A stretch of 64,000 nucleotides of DNA from Lachnospiraceae bacterium (GTDB lineage Bacteria > Bacillota > Clostridia > Lachnospirales > Lachnospiraceae). The translations under genes were made by a program, and so were the position numbers. Within the stretch, counting starts at the first letter, position 1; each line of letters opens with the position of its first letter. Below, one piece after another: positions 54,371 to 63,826 of the stretch. Location: the NCBI GenBank assembly GCA_017553505.1, contig JAFZLD010000006.1, positions 1 to 64,000 on the forward strand, read 5' to 3'. The notes under the pieces were generated by a model. That model did not search any database, was not told the origin of the DNA, and saw only the letters and a list, made by a program, of their open reading frames with translations.

Positions 54371-54393
54371 ACCCGCTCCGAATCGGAACGGGT
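54371..54393 (-). terminator. Terminator of the SpoU methylase gene
   Basis: ACCCGTTCCG / CGGAGCGGGT stem followed by TTTTTCTTTTG on the minus strand. Confidence 0.85.
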
Positions 54394-54411
54394 CTTTAAG
54401 CTTATATTGAA

Positions 54412-55125
54412 TTAAAAATCCTTCTTGGTGGCCTCGTAAAGCGCTATGCTGGCGGCTATGGGAAGGTTAAGACTGTCAATCCTGTGGGAGTGGGTTATTA
54501 TAACGCTCGTGCCCACATTGAGGAAGGAATCCGGAAGACCGGTGGCCTCATTGCCGAAGATTAACGAATAGGGCTCCTGCACAGTCAGCTCCGAAAGCTT
54601 CTTCTGAGCCTTAAGCATGAACGGGTACATGGATCTGTTACCATACTGAGCCGCATATTCTTCAAAAGAAGAAAATACGGAAATGTTCAAGTGGAACAGT
54701 GCGCCCATAGATGCTCTGACGGTCTTGGGGTCAAAGTGATCCACCGCGGGAGTAATGATTACAAGGTTCGTAATGCCGAACCCTGCCGCGCTTCTCATGA
54801 TGGTGCCCATGTTGCCGGCATTCGACGGATTGTGAAGCACTACATGATTGGCGCCCGCGTCGACGGGTCTTTCAAACTTTTCAAATTCGCCTATGCAAAA
54901 GCAGTTTTCTTTTTGCGATAAGATATTAAAGGGCTTGTCGCCGTATTCCATGGGAATCTTTAACTCTTTGCATAAAGCCTCGAGCTTGTCGAAGGCCTCA
55001 CCCTTCTGCATGGCTGAATGAATATATACTCGTCTCGCATGCTCGGGAGCGTACTTAAGCATTTCAAAAGTAAGCGTAATTCCAAGCGCGTAGGAGACGG
55101 GGTCTTCTTTCTTATACCGTTTCAT
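54412..55125 (-). CDS. SpoU/TrmH-family RNA 2'-O-methyltransferase
   Basis: 237 residues. The knotted SPOUT motifs are clear: HNPSNAGNMGTIMRSAAGFG (motif 1), LIFGNEATGLPDS (motif 2) and LNLPIAASIALYEA (motif 3). It methylates ribose in tRNA or rRNA using S-adenosylmethionine; the site cannot be assigned. Its start overlaps the end of lgt by 14 bases, so the two are co-translated. Confidence 0.9.
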   Translation of the reverse strand: MKRYKKEDPVSYALGITLTFEMLKYAPEHARRVYIHSAMQKGEAFDKLEALCKELKIPMEYGDKPFNILSQKENCFCIGEFEKFERPVDAGANHVVLHNPSNAGNMGTIMRSAAGFGITNLVIITPAVDHFDPKTVRASMGALFHLNISVFSSFEEYAAQYGNRSMYPFMLKAQKKLSELTVQEPYSLIFGNEATGLPDSFLNVGTSVIITHSHRIDSLNLPIAASIALYEATKKDF

Positions 55126-55930
55126 TTTCTTTAGCTTCCTCGACTGCGGCTTCGGCAGGTTCTTCAGCGGGAACCTCAGCTACAGTACTCTTACGTGTCT
55201 GTGCAAAAACAAATATCGCTACACCTAAAACAAGGCTGAATATTCCGTAGAACTGTGATGTGGAAAGTGCACCTACGCTTCCTCTCTCATCAGCTCTCAA
55301 CATCTCTACAAGGTAACGTCCAACGCTGTAGAACATAATGTAGCAAGCGGTTACGGTTCCCTTCTTCTTGGTATGCTTTGCAATAAAAAGAAGGAGCGCC
55401 ATATTAAGCAAGTCTCCGCCGGCAGAGATAAGCTGTGTAGGAATAAGCTTAACACCGTTGGGCGCATAGAGAGAATTGTGGAAAGTTACACCGATAGCGC
55501 AGTCCGTCTCTCTTCCGTAGCAGCAACCCGCAAAAAAACATCCCACACGACCGAAGGCCTGAGCAAGCGCCACCGAAGGCATGCAAAGCTCAAGATAGTC
55601 TATGAACTTAACCTTCTTAATCTTACAATAAAGCATTACCGCAAGAATACCGCCCGTAATGCCTCCGTATACCACAAATCCGCTGGAAGAGATAAAAGAA
55701 AGCGGATCCTGAATAAAAGTCTTCCACTCCACCAGACAATACATAACCTTGGCGAATAAGAAACCAAATACAGCCGCAACGAATACTATTCCATAAACAA
55801 TGTCGTCATTAAGGCCCCTTTTCTTACCTCTGTGGCTTGCCTGGAAAAGCGCAAGCAATAATCCTATTGCAATACAAGCGCCGTAACCGTGGATGGTAAC
55901 GGGCCCGATGGTCAACCAGTCGTTGTACAT
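55112..55930 (-). CDS. lgt: Prolipoprotein diacylglyceryl transferase
   Basis: 272 residues with seven membrane segments and the signature FGRVGCFFAGCCYGRETDCAIGV. Also present are HGYGACIAIG near the start and YLVEMLRADERG near the end with conserved Glu and Arg. It attaches diacylglycerol to lipobox Cys residues, such as that of the lipoprotein at 254-655. The final 25 residues are an Ala/Glu-rich tail. ATG with GGAGGTAG upstream. Confidence 0.95.
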   Translation of the reverse strand: MYNDWLTIGPVTIHGYGACIAIGLLLALFQASHRGKKRGLNDDIVYGIVFVAAVFGFLFAKVMYCLVEWKTFIQDPLSFISSSGFVVYGGITGGILAVMLYCKIKKVKFIDYLELCMPSVALAQAFGRVGCFFAGCCYGRETDCAIGVTFHNSLYAPNGVKLIPTQLISAGGDLLNMALLLFIAKHTKKKGTVTACYIMFYSVGRYLVEMLRADERGSVGALSTSQFYGIFSLVLGVAIFVFAQTRKSTVAEVPAEEPAEAAVEEAKENETV

Positions 55931-55968
55931 TTCTACCTCCGTTTCTGAGTGTACCTGACAAAAAAATA

Positions 55969-55992
55969 GCTCCGGCCAACTTATGCCGGAGC
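55969..55992 (-). terminator. Terminator of acpP
   Basis: GCTCCGGC / GCCGGAGC stem followed by TATTTTTT on the minus strand. Confidence 0.85.
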
Positions 55993-56005
55993 CGCTTTAA
56001 ATTTC

Positions 56006-56236
56006 TTACTGATCGGTATATTTCTTAATGAACTCCATAACATCGCCGACGGTCTGAATTCCTTCAAGCTCCTCGGGATCGAGTTCCATGTTGTACTCCT
56101 CTTCAAAAGCCATAACAAGTTCAAGTAAATCCAAAGAATCTACTCCAAGATCATCCTTAAAAGATGTATCCTCTGTGATTTCAACATCATCAATATTCAA
56201 CTGCTCTCTGATAATATCAATAATCCTGTCTAACAT
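56006..56236 (-). CDS. acpP: Acyl carrier protein (fatty acid synthesis)
   Basis: 76 residues. The phosphopantetheine Ser is in DDLGVDSLDLLELVMAFEEEY, and the whole protein is short and acidic as expected for the housekeeping carrier. It is separate from other fatty acid genes and is flanked by its own strong promoter and terminator. Contrast with the divergent carrier protein at 2120-2362 (GWDSL motif). Confidence 0.95.
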   Translation of the reverse strand: MLDRIIDIIREQLNIDDVEITEDTSFKDDLGVDSLDLLELVMAFEEEYNMELDPEELEGIQTVGDVMEFIKKYTDQ

Positions 56237-56274
56237 TTAAATCTCCTTCTTGTATATCTATACTATTCAAGCAA

Positions 56275-56303
56275 AGTATAGGTTGTCTGTTTTTGTTTGT
56301 CAA
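56275..56303 (-). promoter_or_regulatory. Strong acpP promoter
   Basis: Perfect TTGACA (56303-56298), 17 bases, TATACT (56280-56275). The -35 box overlaps the last codons of the upstream methyltransferase gene. Confidence 0.85.
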
Positions 56304-57037
56304 TAACCATATATGTCGTATATATCATCAGTATATACACCGGGCTGTTTGTAAATAATTAACGGCTTAAGTACCGTCATACGAGAGCGCCCGCCTCTTA
56401 CAGCCTCGATTAGAACCATGTTCGGTTCCTTGTCCACAAAGGGATATACAAGCTGCATGCGCTTAGGCTCAAGCTTGTATTTCTTAAGCGTTTCAAATAT
56501 TTCGGCAAGTCTGAACGGCCTGTGTACCAAAAACAGGCTTCCTCCGGGCTTTAAGAGCGCCGCAGAGCTTCTTGCCACATCATCAAAAGTACAAAGCACC
56601 TCGTGCCTTGCAATGGCCATAGCATCCTTAGGATTCTTAAGGCCGTGTTCCCCAATCATGTACGGCGGGTTGCACGTAATTCCGTCAAAAGAAGACTTCG
56701 GAAACAATGTGTCCGCCTCTTTAATGTCCCCAACAACCACCTCGATTTTCTCATTAAGATTATTAAGTGCCACGCTCCGCACAGCCATATCTGCGGAGTC
56801 CTCCTGAATTTCAAGAGCACTTATATGTGAAGCCTCGGTCTTGGCGGTAAGTAGTATCGGTATGATACCTGTTCCCGTACCAAGGTCCAAAAGCTTACTG
56901 TCTTTCTTAACGTGCACAAATCCCGAAAGAAGCACGGCATCCATCCCGAAACAGAATCTGCCGGGGTCCTGGATAATCTTTAGATTGTTTCTTTCCAAAT
57001 CATCTATGCGCTCGTTATCTTTAAGTAAAACTTCCAA
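56300..57037 (-). CDS. tRNA1(Val) (adenine37-N6)-methyltransferase-like protein (TrmN6/YfiC)
   Basis: 245 residues. S-adenosylmethionine motif LDLGTGTGIIPILL and catalytic NPPYM, with ALEIQEDSADMAVRSV between, are typical of YfiC-type tRNA base methylases. Start is TTG 57037 with GGAG seven bases upstream, directly after ricT. It belongs to the ricT-holB-yaaR cluster found across Firmicutes. Confidence 0.9.
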   Translation of the reverse strand: MEVLLKDNERIDDLERNNLKIIQDPGRFCFGMDAVLLSGFVHVKKDSKLLDLGTGTGIIPILLTAKTEASHISALEIQEDSADMAVRSVALNNLNEKIEVVVGDIKEADTLFPKSSFDGITCNPPYMIGEHGLKNPKDAMAIARHEVLCTFDDVARSSAALLKPGGSLFLVHRPFRLAEIFETLKKYKLEPKRMQLVYPFVDKEPNMVLIEAVRGGRSRMTVLKPLIIYKQPGVYTDDIYDIYGY

Positions 57038-57039
57038 GA

Positions 57040-57918
57040 TTAATTCTCCAAGCCCTCAAGTTCGCGCTTCTCTTCTTCGGTAAGCTCAATCTTCTTGGGT
57101 CTGCGCTTTTTAAATGTAAGCTCTTCGGGCTTATATTCTCTTAACTCTTTCTCATCGTTCTCTTCAACAATTACCTTAACAAGCTGGCGAAGAACGTTCA
57201 CGGACTGAACCTGACCCTTGCGGTTCTCGGCATTGATGGTAACCTCGTCACCGACATTGGGAAGATTTCTGTTAAGCTCTTCGTAAGTCTCCTGCTCGTT
57301 CTTAAGACAGCACATAAGTCTGCCGCATACACCCGAAATCTTGGTGGCGTTAAGGGAAAGGTTCTGTTCTTTGGCCATCTTGATGGATACGGGCTGGAAG
57401 TCTGCCATGTAAGTATTGCAGCAAAGCGGGCGGCCGCAGATACCGATACCGCCACGAAGCTTGGCCTCATCTCTGACACCAACCTGACGCATCTCGATAC
57501 GGGTATGGAATACAGCGGCAAGGTCCTTAACAAGCTCTCTGAAGTCTACACGACCGTCGCTGAAATAGTAAAACAAAATCTTATTGTTATCAAAAGTATA
57601 CTCGGCATTGATGAGCTTCATGGGAAGATTTCTCTTCTCAATCTTTTCCTTACAAATCGGGAGGGCTTCTTTCTCCTTGCGGCGATTGGTGGCCTCTCTC
57701 TCGTCGTCGGCCTTGGTGGCTACGCGGATAACATCCTTAAGGGGAGGAATAATCTTATCATCCTCGACCTCGCACACGCCAAGCACTACAGTGCCGTACT
57801 CAAGACCTCTTGCGGTCTCGACGATTACGTGATCGTCTCTTTTAATATCAAGGTTACCGGGGGCAAAATAATAAACCTTTCCAGCCTCACGGAAACGTAC
57901 TCCTACTACTTTAGTCAT
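57040..57918 (-). CDS. ricT: PSP1-domain protein RicT (YaaT)
   Basis: 292 residues. The PSP1 domain with conserved Cys is visible: GIGICGRPLCCNTYMAD and ISGVCGRLMCCLKNEQETYEEL. In Bacillus RicT acts with RicA and RicF in an iron-sulfur complex that guides RNase Y processing, and affects sporulation and competence. The C-terminus is a charged helix. It starts right after the holB stop codon with AGGAG overlapping it. Confidence 0.92.
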   Translation of the reverse strand: MTKVVGVRFREAGKVYYFAPGNLDIKRDDHVIVETARGLEYGTVVLGVCEVEDDKIIPPLKDVIRVATKADDEREATNRRKEKEALPICKEKIEKRNLPMKLINAEYTFDNNKILFYYFSDGRVDFRELVKDLAAVFHTRIEMRQVGVRDEAKLRGGIGICGRPLCCNTYMADFQPVSIKMAKEQNLSLNATKISGVCGRLMCCLKNEQETYEELNRNLPNVGDEVTINAENRKGQVQSVNVLRQLVKVIVEENDEKELREYKPEELTFKKRRPKKIELTEEEKRELEGLEN

Positions 57919-58908
57919 CTATATCTCCTGTATGGTTAAAAATAGCAATTCCATGGTGAGTTCAAAATTAACGTTGGCGGTGAGTCTTCTCTTGGCAACC
58001 TCAATAGCCTCAAGCGCCCGCGTAATGTCGGAATACGACGCACGCTCCGCCACCTTTTTAATATACTGTATTTCCTCCTTAAAAATCAAGATGTCCGTGT
58101 CCGGTGCCGATTTAAGGAGCAAAATGTCTCTAAACCACACCGTCAGGATATCGAGGAAATCATTAACATCATTCTTAATCGACACGGCTTTCTTAACAAA
58201 AGGAGAAATGTCCGCGACATCTGCGCCGTGCAGATTCTTAAGCAAAGAAAGGGCATCCCTTCTCATATTGTCAAAGTCGTCATTATCGGCCAGGAGCCTA
58301 GCCTTACCGATATTGCCTCTGGAAAAAGCAACACACACGTCAGCCCTGTAATCGGGCACTTTCACCTCTTCCATAAGATACCTCTTCACAAGGTCGTCCG
58401 CAACAGGCTTCATATTAAGAAGCACGGCACGGCTCAAAATCGTCGGAAGAAGCTCCTCTGCATTCGTAACAAGAAGAATAATCACCACATACTCCGGTGG
58501 CTCCTCAAAGGTCTTAAGAAGCGCATTCTGCGCCTGCTGATTCATCTTCTCGGCTTCATCTATTATATAAATCTTTCTCTTGCCGCCGTAAGGGCGTATG
58601 TTGACGTCTCCGTTAACCTGAGTACGAATATCGTCTACACCGATAATATTAGGCTTCTCGTGAGTTACAAATATCACGTCGGGGTTATTGTCAGAAAATG
58701 TCTGAGAGCAGCTGTGACACTTGCAGCAAGGCACTTCCCCCTCGGACTCACATAAAAGAGCACCCGCGAAAATCTTAGAAATAAACTTTTTTCCCGAGTA
58801 CTTTTCTCCGCACAGTATATATGCATGCGATACTTTATTCTGTTTAATGGCCGTTTCAAAATGCTCCCTGATAAGGTCCTGGCCGATTATATCGTTAAAA
58901 TTAGGCAT
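57919..58908 (-). CDS. holB: DNA polymerase III delta-prime subunit
   Basis: 329 residues. AAA+ clamp-loader fold with a degenerate Walker A (GEKYSGKK), four zinc-type Cys in CESEGEVPCCKCHSC, YIIDEAEKMNQQAQNALLKTFEEPPE, and the sensor region ILSRAV, where most family members have SRC. The Cys-to-Ala change in that motif is a local oddity. The protein forms part of the complex that loads the beta clamp. Confidence 0.93.
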   Translation of the reverse strand: MPNFNDIIGQDLIREHFETAIKQNKVSHAYILCGEKYSGKKFISKIFAGALLCESEGEVPCCKCHSCSQTFSDNNPDVIFVTHEKPNIIGVDDIRTQVNGDVNIRPYGGKRKIYIIDEAEKMNQQAQNALLKTFEEPPEYVVIILLVTNAEELLPTILSRAVLLNMKPVADDLVKRYLMEEVKVPDYRADVCVAFSRGNIGKARLLADNDDFDNMRRDALSLLKNLHGADVADISPFVKKAVSIKNDVNDFLDILTVWFRDILLLKSAPDTDILIFKEEIQYIKKVAERASYSDITRALEAIEVAKRRLTANVNFELTMELLFLTIQEI

Positions 58909-58919
58909 CCCCGCAACCC

Positions 58920-59360
58920 TTAGGTGAATATGTCAAGGATAAGCCCCCTGATGTCACCTATCTTTTGAAGTATCGTAATGTTGTCTTTCTGTTCTTTCAT
59001 AAGTTCCTGTGCAAGCTCGTCAAGCGTCTCGTCCACAAGTCTTATGATTCCGTATACTCTGTGTCGGCCCTTTCTGTCTAAGAAATTCTCTCTGGAAAAA
59101 GAATGGGACCTCGACACAATTTCATTCATGAAGTCCTTAATCAGACTTCTGTATTTGCGCATGTCCTTAATATCTTTCTTTTTCGAAATGCGCTCGCCCT
59201 GCATGGTGATTTCTTCCATAAGAGTACTGAGGCGGGCCTGAAGATCCTCCTCAGAAATCTTACTCATGAGCATGAACTTAAATTCTTCACTTGTCTCCGG
59301 GACTTTTGTGGGGTCGTATACCTGACCGGCTCCCGTAATCTGGTTGATTTTAATGTCCAT
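58920..59360 (-). CDS. YaaR family protein (DUF327)
   Basis: 146 residues, all-helical and charged, with [21 protein letters not shown] and [22 protein letters not shown]. It matches YaaR, a protein of unknown function that is always near ricT and holB in Firmicutes. It lies 11 bases upstream of holB. Confidence 0.85.
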   Translation of the reverse strand: MDIKINQITGAGQVYDPTKVPETSEEFKFMLMSKISEEDLQARLSTLMEEITMQGERISKKKDIKDMRKYRSLIKDFMNEIVSRSHSFSRENFLDRKGRHRVYGIIRLVDETLDELAQELMKEQKDNITILQKIGDIRGLILDIFT

Positions 59361-59377
59361 AGGCTACTCCGAAAACA

Positions 59378-59965
59378 CTACATGTTATCAGCGATATAAT
59401 CCTCTATTTCCTTAAGACAGTCTTTCAATTCGTTGTTATAAAAGCGTCTTGTGATTCCCGCTTCTTCAATCTTAATATCGGAAAAATCTGCGGAATCCGC
59501 AAGAAACCTGCGGCACATTTCTTCGTACTTGGGAGTCTGCTGTTTCTTTTCCCTGTTAAGGGCACGCTGTAATCTGATGCCGTCGTCAAGATCCACAAGC
59601 ACGGGAATGATGGAGTCTCGTCCGTAGTACTCGCATATCTTTAAGTAAGACTCTATTGTACCGATGGTGATGTAATTGGTTGATTTTAAATCGATCTGGC
59701 CATCGTCCGCGGTGAAATATCTCCAAGGTCCGTGCACAGTCTCGTAGCAACGGTCCTCAATAATCTTGCCCGCTTCCTTAAGCTTTTGAAAGCCGGCCTC
59801 GTCGGTAAAGTGATACTCATGGCCGTCCTTCTCGCCCCCGCGAATCGGTCTTGTGGTATATGACACGATGGTCTTAAAAGAAAACGTGTTTTTTCTCAGA
59901 AGCTCCTTGAAGATGGTATCTTTACCCGTGGAGCTCTTCCCCATAATATATACAATCTTACCCAA
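59378..59965 (-). CDS. Guanylate-kinase-like protein
   Basis: 195 residues. P-loop GKSSTGKDTIF, and SYTTRPIRGGEKDGHEYHFTDE, the GMP-binding pattern of guanylate kinase. Compared with canonical Gmk the P-loop has Ser/Thr changes and the lid is altered (GRDSIIPVLVDLDDGIRLQRAL), so it may be a divergent paralogue rather than the essential enzyme. It starts where the HD-domain gene ends. Confidence 0.85.
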   Translation of the reverse strand: MGKIVYIMGKSSTGKDTIFKELLRKNTFSFKTIVSYTTRPIRGGEKDGHEYHFTDEAGFQKLKEAGKIIEDRCYETVHGPWRYFTADDGQIDLKSTNYITIGTIESYLKICEYYGRDSIIPVLVDLDDGIRLQRALNREKKQQTPKYEEMCRRFLADSADFSDIKIEEAGITRRFYNNELKDCLKEIEDYIADNM

Positions 59966-60481
59966 TTATTTAATCCTCGACCTGATTCTTTCTGTCTTAG
60001 CAAGCTTATTAAGTCTTAACGATTCCATAGTGGAAACGTACTTGTCCGCAGCGGTAACCACCCAGGCTTCCTTGCACTTGGGAATATGTCTGAGTGTAAG
60101 GGGCCACATGTGGGAGCTGATAATGTTCTTTTGCCTGTCGGTGAGCGTGTACTCTGCCATGGCATTCTTAAGAGCCACGCCGGGATGGTAGAATCCGTGC
60201 AGGTTCTTAAGCCCTCTGTGCTCGTCGTCATGCCAGTCATACAGGAAATAGTCATGAAGAAGCGCGCCTCTTACGAGGTCTTCCTTGTTACACTTAAGTC
60301 TCAATTTCTTGGTAATCCACATGCTTGCGTAAGCTACCTTCATGGAATGCTTCATAACCGAGACGTTCGAGTGCTGGATGTTCTGGGCACTGCTCTTAAA
60401 GTTATCGGAACGTAATATGTCACCGCCGTATTTGCGGATATCTTTTCTGATGTCTTGTCTGTGATTTCTGTTCTTACTCAT
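59966..60481 (-). CDS. HD-domain phosphohydrolase-like protein
   Basis: 171 residues. HD motif in GALLHDYFLYDWH, with HSMKVAYASMWITKKL before and HMWPLTLRHIP after, the latter supplying a further His. Substrate unknown. The ribosome binding site is weak (TTTAGGT). It is the first gene of the run HD-guanylate kinase-like-yaaR-holB-ricT-trmN6. Confidence 0.85.
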   Translation of the reverse strand: MSKNRNHRQDIRKDIRKYGGDILRSDNFKSSAQNIQHSNVSVMKHSMKVAYASMWITKKLRLKCNKEDLVRGALLHDYFLYDWHDDEHRGLKNLHGFYHPGVALKNAMAEYTLTDRQKNIISSHMWPLTLRHIPKCKEAWVVTAADKYVSTMESLRLNKLAKTERIRSRIK

Positions 60482-60522
60482 ACCTAAATATCATATCATA
60501 ATTTCGTTAACGGGGACAAATA

Positions 60523-60948
60523 TTATCCCAAGGAATCTCTTAAGATTCCGTCAACAATTTCAAAAGCCTCAGCTTTTGTTTCATACGGATAAATCTTATA
60601 ATACGGATTACCCGTAAGCATAGCCGACAGCTCGCACTTCGACTTTCTGTACAAAAGAAAGCAGGGCTTATTCAGTTTCTCCGCATAAGCAAGCTCATAT
60701 CCCACGCCAAGCGACGGCGAAGTACACTCCGCTATTACCGCATCGCACTCTTTAAGCCAGTTAGTATCCTGCTCATAAATAAGCGCATCCTTATCGCGCC
60801 CATTCTCAAGCAAGCTTAATGACAAGTCACCGATGTGCTCGGTAAGGACTATGTCGGTTTCTTTTATATGCGCAATGATTTCTTTGTACAATTCCGCATC
60901 GTCGCGGCCGCCGCGGATGGAGCCGGCGAAATAGATTTTCTTGTTCAT
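60523..60948 (-). CDS. Nucleoside 2-deoxyribosyltransferase-like N-hydrolase
   Basis: 141 residues from ATG 60948 (GAAGGTTGC upstream). YFAGSIRGGRDD near the start, DAVIAECTSPSLGVGYELAYAE with the catalytic Glu, and KPCFLLYR match the family that includes human DNPH1 (deoxynucleoside-5'-monophosphate N-glycosidase) and bacterial deoxyribosyltransferases. It probably removes or swaps bases on nucleotides. Confidence 0.85.
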   Translation of the reverse strand: MNKKIYFAGSIRGGRDDAELYKEIIAHIKETDIVLTEHIGDLSLSLLENGRDKDALIYEQDTNWLKECDAVIAECTSPSLGVGYELAYAEKLNKPCFLLYRKSKCELSAMLTGNPYYKIYPYETKAEAFEIVDGILRDSLG

Positions 60949-60966
60949 ATTGCAACCTTCACTAGA

Positions 60967-60999
60967 AAAAGGCCCAAGCCACAAGCGCTCAGGCCTTTT
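60967..60999 (-). terminator. Terminator of pgi
   Basis: AAAAGGCC / GGCCTTTT stem extended by TGAGC / GCTTG, then TTTTTC on the minus strand. Confidence 0.85.
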
Positions 61000-61010
61000 G
61001 ATTCACTTAA

Positions 61011-62591
61011 TTAGATGTTCAACAACTCGCTGTACTCTTTAAGAGCGCCATCGGTCTCGTGAGCAAGAACTTTCTTGGCAAGGACTTTACCAAGCTGAAC
61101 ACCTTCCTGGTCGAAGGAGTTAACGTTCCAAGTGAAGCCCTGGAACATAATCTTGTTCTCGAAGTGTGAAAGGAGTGCGCCCAAAGCTTCGGGAGTAAGG
61201 GACTCGCCGATGATGATGCTTGAAGGTCTGCATCCTGCGAAGTTCTTGTTCTTGTTGTCATCGTCTTTACCGCAGGCAAAAGCAACAATCTGAGCGGCAA
61301 CGTTAGCGCAAAGCTTCTGCTGGCTGGTGCTGCCCTGAATGTCTACATCGGTGCCGATCTGGCTGTTCTTGAAGCCGATGAACTGAAGGGGAATAATGTC
61401 TGTTCCCTGATGCAATAACTGGTAGAAAGAATGCTGGCCGTTGGTACCGGGCTCACCGAAAATAATGGGACCTGTTACGTAGTTAACGGGCTCGCCGAAA
61501 CGGTTAACGGACTTACCGTTAGACTCCATATCAGCCTGCTGAAGGTGTGCAGGGAAACGGCTGAGTGCCTGTGAGTAAGGAAGCACTGCGGTAGCGCCGA
61601 AGCCTAAGATATTTCTTTCATATACGCCGATTAATGCATCGAGCATAGCGGGGTTCTTGCGAAGGTCTGCGTTCTTGGCAAGCTTGTCTTCTTCTGCCGC
61701 ACCGTTTAAGAAACGAGCGAATACTTCGGGGCCGAAAGCAAGAGACAATACTGCTCCGCCTACAGCTGAAGTTGAAGAGAAACGTCCGCCGATATAATCA
61801 TCCATAAAGAAAGCTGCGAGGTAATCGGAGCTCTTTGCAAGAGGTGAAGTCTCGCTGGTAACCGCTACCATGTGCTTGGAAGCGTCGAGACCTGCGTTCT
61901 TGAGAGCGTCCTTAACGAATGCTTCGTTGGTAAGAGTCTCAAGTGTGGTACCGGACTTGGATACCAATACAAAAAGTGAATGAGCAACATCTACGCTGTT
62001 AAGTACTGCTGCCGCATCGTCGGGGTCAACGTTGGAGATGAACTTAGCTTCCATCTTGAAGTTGCCGGTTTTCTTGGCCCAGTTTTCAAGAGCAAGGTAC
62101 ATAGCGCGGGGACCTAAGTCACTTCCGCCGATACCGATCTGAACTACTGTGGTGAATTTCTCGCCCTTAGCGTTGGCAATTGCGCCGCTGTGAACCTTCT
62201 CGGCGAACTCAGCGATTTTCTTCTGCTCGCCTACGTAGAATTCTCTCTTGTCTACGCCGTCAGCCACAACCTTGTCACCAAGCATGCCTCTGGTAAGCTG
62301 ATGAAGCACGAGTCTCTTCTCGCCTGTGTTGATAACCTCGCCGTTGTATAAAGCTTTGAACTTTTCGGTAAGCTCAGCTTCCCCCGCAAGTTCTTCGAGA
62401 ACTTTTAATACATCCTCATCAACAGCCTTAGCCGCATAGTTAAAAGAAAGACCGCATGCCATGGGCACACTGTATTCCTTAACTCTCTTGGCTCCCGCCT
62501 CACCGCTCATAGCGGCCTTAAGATTAACCTTACCGGTTGAAGCAAGCTTCTTGTAGCTTGCAAGAGTGTCTAAATTATTCCATGAAACCAT
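61011..62591 (-). CDS. pgi: Glucose-6-phosphate isomerase
   Basis: 526 residues. GIGGSDLGPRAMYLAL, VSKSGTTLETL, DYIGGRFSSTSAVGG with substrate-binding Ser/Arg, GEPGTNGQHSFYQLLHQG and the late FTWNVNSFDQEGVQLGK carry the phosphoglucose isomerase signatures and catalytic Glu/His/Lys. It interconverts glucose and fructose 6-phosphates. ATG 62591 with GGAGGAAAT upstream; single-gene unit. Confidence 0.96.
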   Translation of the reverse strand: MVSWNNLDTLASYKKLASTGKVNLKAAMSGEAGAKRVKEYSVPMACGLSFNYAAKAVDEDVLKVLEELAGEAELTEKFKALYNGEVINTGEKRLVLHQLTRGMLGDKVVADGVDKREFYVGEQKKIAEFAEKVHSGAIANAKGEKFTTVVQIGIGGSDLGPRAMYLALENWAKKTGNFKMEAKFISNVDPDDAAAVLNSVDVAHSLFVLVSKSGTTLETLTNEAFVKDALKNAGLDASKHMVAVTSETSPLAKSSDYLAAFFMDDYIGGRFSSTSAVGGAVLSLAFGPEVFARFLNGAAEEDKLAKNADLRKNPAMLDALIGVYERNILGFGATAVLPYSQALSRFPAHLQQADMESNGKSVNRFGEPVNYVTGPIIFGEPGTNGQHSFYQLLHQGTDIIPLQFIGFKNSQIGTDVDIQGSTSQQKLCANVAAQIVAFACGKDDDNKNKNFAGCRPSSIIIGESLTPEALGALLSHFENKIMFQGFTWNVNSFDQEGVQLGKVLAKKVLAHETDGALKEYSELLNI

Positions 62592-62683
62592 TATATTTCC
62601 TCCATTAATTAATAATGTATTTCCGCAAATTTTCGTACGCCTTTATGATAATCGATTTGCTCTTTCTTTTCAAGAAGAAGCAA

Positions 62684-63442
62684 TTACAGCTCTATGTCAA
62701 GCTCCACCGGGCAGTGATCGGAACCGTAAATTTCATTGTGAATCGACGCGCCCGTAATCTTATCCTTAATATCATCGGAGACAATAAAGTAGTCGATACG
62801 CCAGCCTGCGTTCTTTTCACGCGCGTGGAAGCGGTAAGACCACCAAGAGTAAGCGTCCTTTAAATCGGGATAGAGATATCTGAAGGAATCCACATACCCG
62901 CTCGCAAGAAGGTCGGTCATCTTGCCGCGCTCCTCATCGGTAAAGCCTGCGTTGCGACGGTTGGTCTTGGGATTCTTTAAGTCAATCTCCTGATGCGCCA
63001 CGTTAAGGTCGCCACAGAAAATCACCGGCTTCTTTTTCTTCAATCCATTAATATAGGCAAGGAAATCATCTTCCCACTTCATACGGTAGTCGAGGCGGCG
63101 AAGCTCGTCCTGAGAATTGGGCGTATAGCAGGTTATGAAAAAGAAATTGTCATACTCAAGCGTAATAACTCTGCCTTCGTGGTCGTGCTCGTCGACACCG
63201 ATGCCGTATGCGACGCTGATCGGCTCGTGCTTGGTAAAGATTGCGGTGCCGGAGTACCCTTTCTTTTCCGCGTAATTCCAGTAACCCTTGTAGCCTTCGG
63301 GAAGTTCTAAGTCTATCTGACCCTCCTGAAGCTTCGTCTCCTGCAGGCAAAAGAAGTCGGCCCCGGCCTCCTTAAAGAAATCCGTAAACCCCTTATCTAC
63401 GCAGGCGCGAAGGCCGTTTACGTTCCAAGATATCATTTTCAA
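62684..63442 (-). CDS. exoA: Exodeoxyribonuclease III
   Basis: 252 residues when begun at TTG 63442, which has GGAGG eight bases upstream; ATG 63436 would give two residues fewer. [57 protein letters not shown] and GSDHCPVEL are the metal-dependent AP endonuclease motifs. It acts in base-excision repair. Confidence 0.95.
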   Translation of the reverse strand: MKMISWNVNGLRACVDKGFTDFFKEAGADFFCLQETKLQEGQIDLELPEGYKGYWNYAEKKGYSGTAIFTKHEPISVAYGIGVDEHDHEGRVITLEYDNFFFITCYTPNSQDELRRLDYRMKWEDDFLAYINGLKKKKPVIFCGDLNVAHQEIDLKNPKTNRRNAGFTDEERGKMTDLLASGYVDSFRYLYPDLKDAYSWWSYRFHAREKNAGWRIDYFIVSDDIKDKITGASIHNEIYGSDHCPVELDIEL

Positions 63443-63517
63443 GGCAATTTCCTCCAAATATGTTCTTTTTTCGTAGTGATGTTTGGACATAATTATACCA
63501 TCACTTTAATGATTTTG

Positions 63518-63526
63518 TGCTATAAT
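63518..63526 (+). promoter_or_regulatory. Extended -10 promoter of the TSCPD gene
   Basis: TGCTATAAT (63518-63526) is an extended -10 with no good -35. It points to the TSCPD gene and murG. Confidence 0.5.
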
Positions 63527-63574
63527 GTGAAACTGAAATTGTTAACCCGTTTAGTTTGAGAAAGAGGTATAGCT

Positions 63575-63826
63575 ATGCATTTTAAACCCAGTGGAATTTG
63601 TGCAATCGGAATAGATTTCGAAGTTGTAGACGATCGCGTATACGACGTTCGTTTCACCGGCGGATGCGACGGTAACCATAAAGGCCTTGCGGCATTGATA
63701 GAAGGTATGCCCGTTCAGGAAGCAATCGACAGACTTTCAGGCATCACCTGCGGTCCCCGCAGCACTTCCTGCCCCGACCAGCTTGCAAGAGCTTTACAAG
63801 AATATTCATCCAAGAAGGCAGTTTAA
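63575..63826 (+). CDS. TSCPD-domain protein (TIGR03905-like)
   Basis: 83 residues. A small beta-rich domain with the eponymous region [19 protein letters not shown] and [18 protein letters not shown]. The same domain is found at the C-terminus of some ribonucleotide reductases, where it may bind metal; stand-alone copies are common in Clostridia and have no assigned function. Its stop overlaps the murG ATG (TAATG). Confidence 0.88.
   Translation: MHFKPSGICAIGIDFEVVDDRVYDVRFTGGCDGNHKGLAALIEGMPVQEAIDRLSGITCGPRSTSCPDQLARALQEYSSKKAV

Noticed and set aside
59378-59965. Calling this gene the essential gmk
   Set aside because: P-loop and lid differ from canonical guanylate kinase, so only the family name is given.
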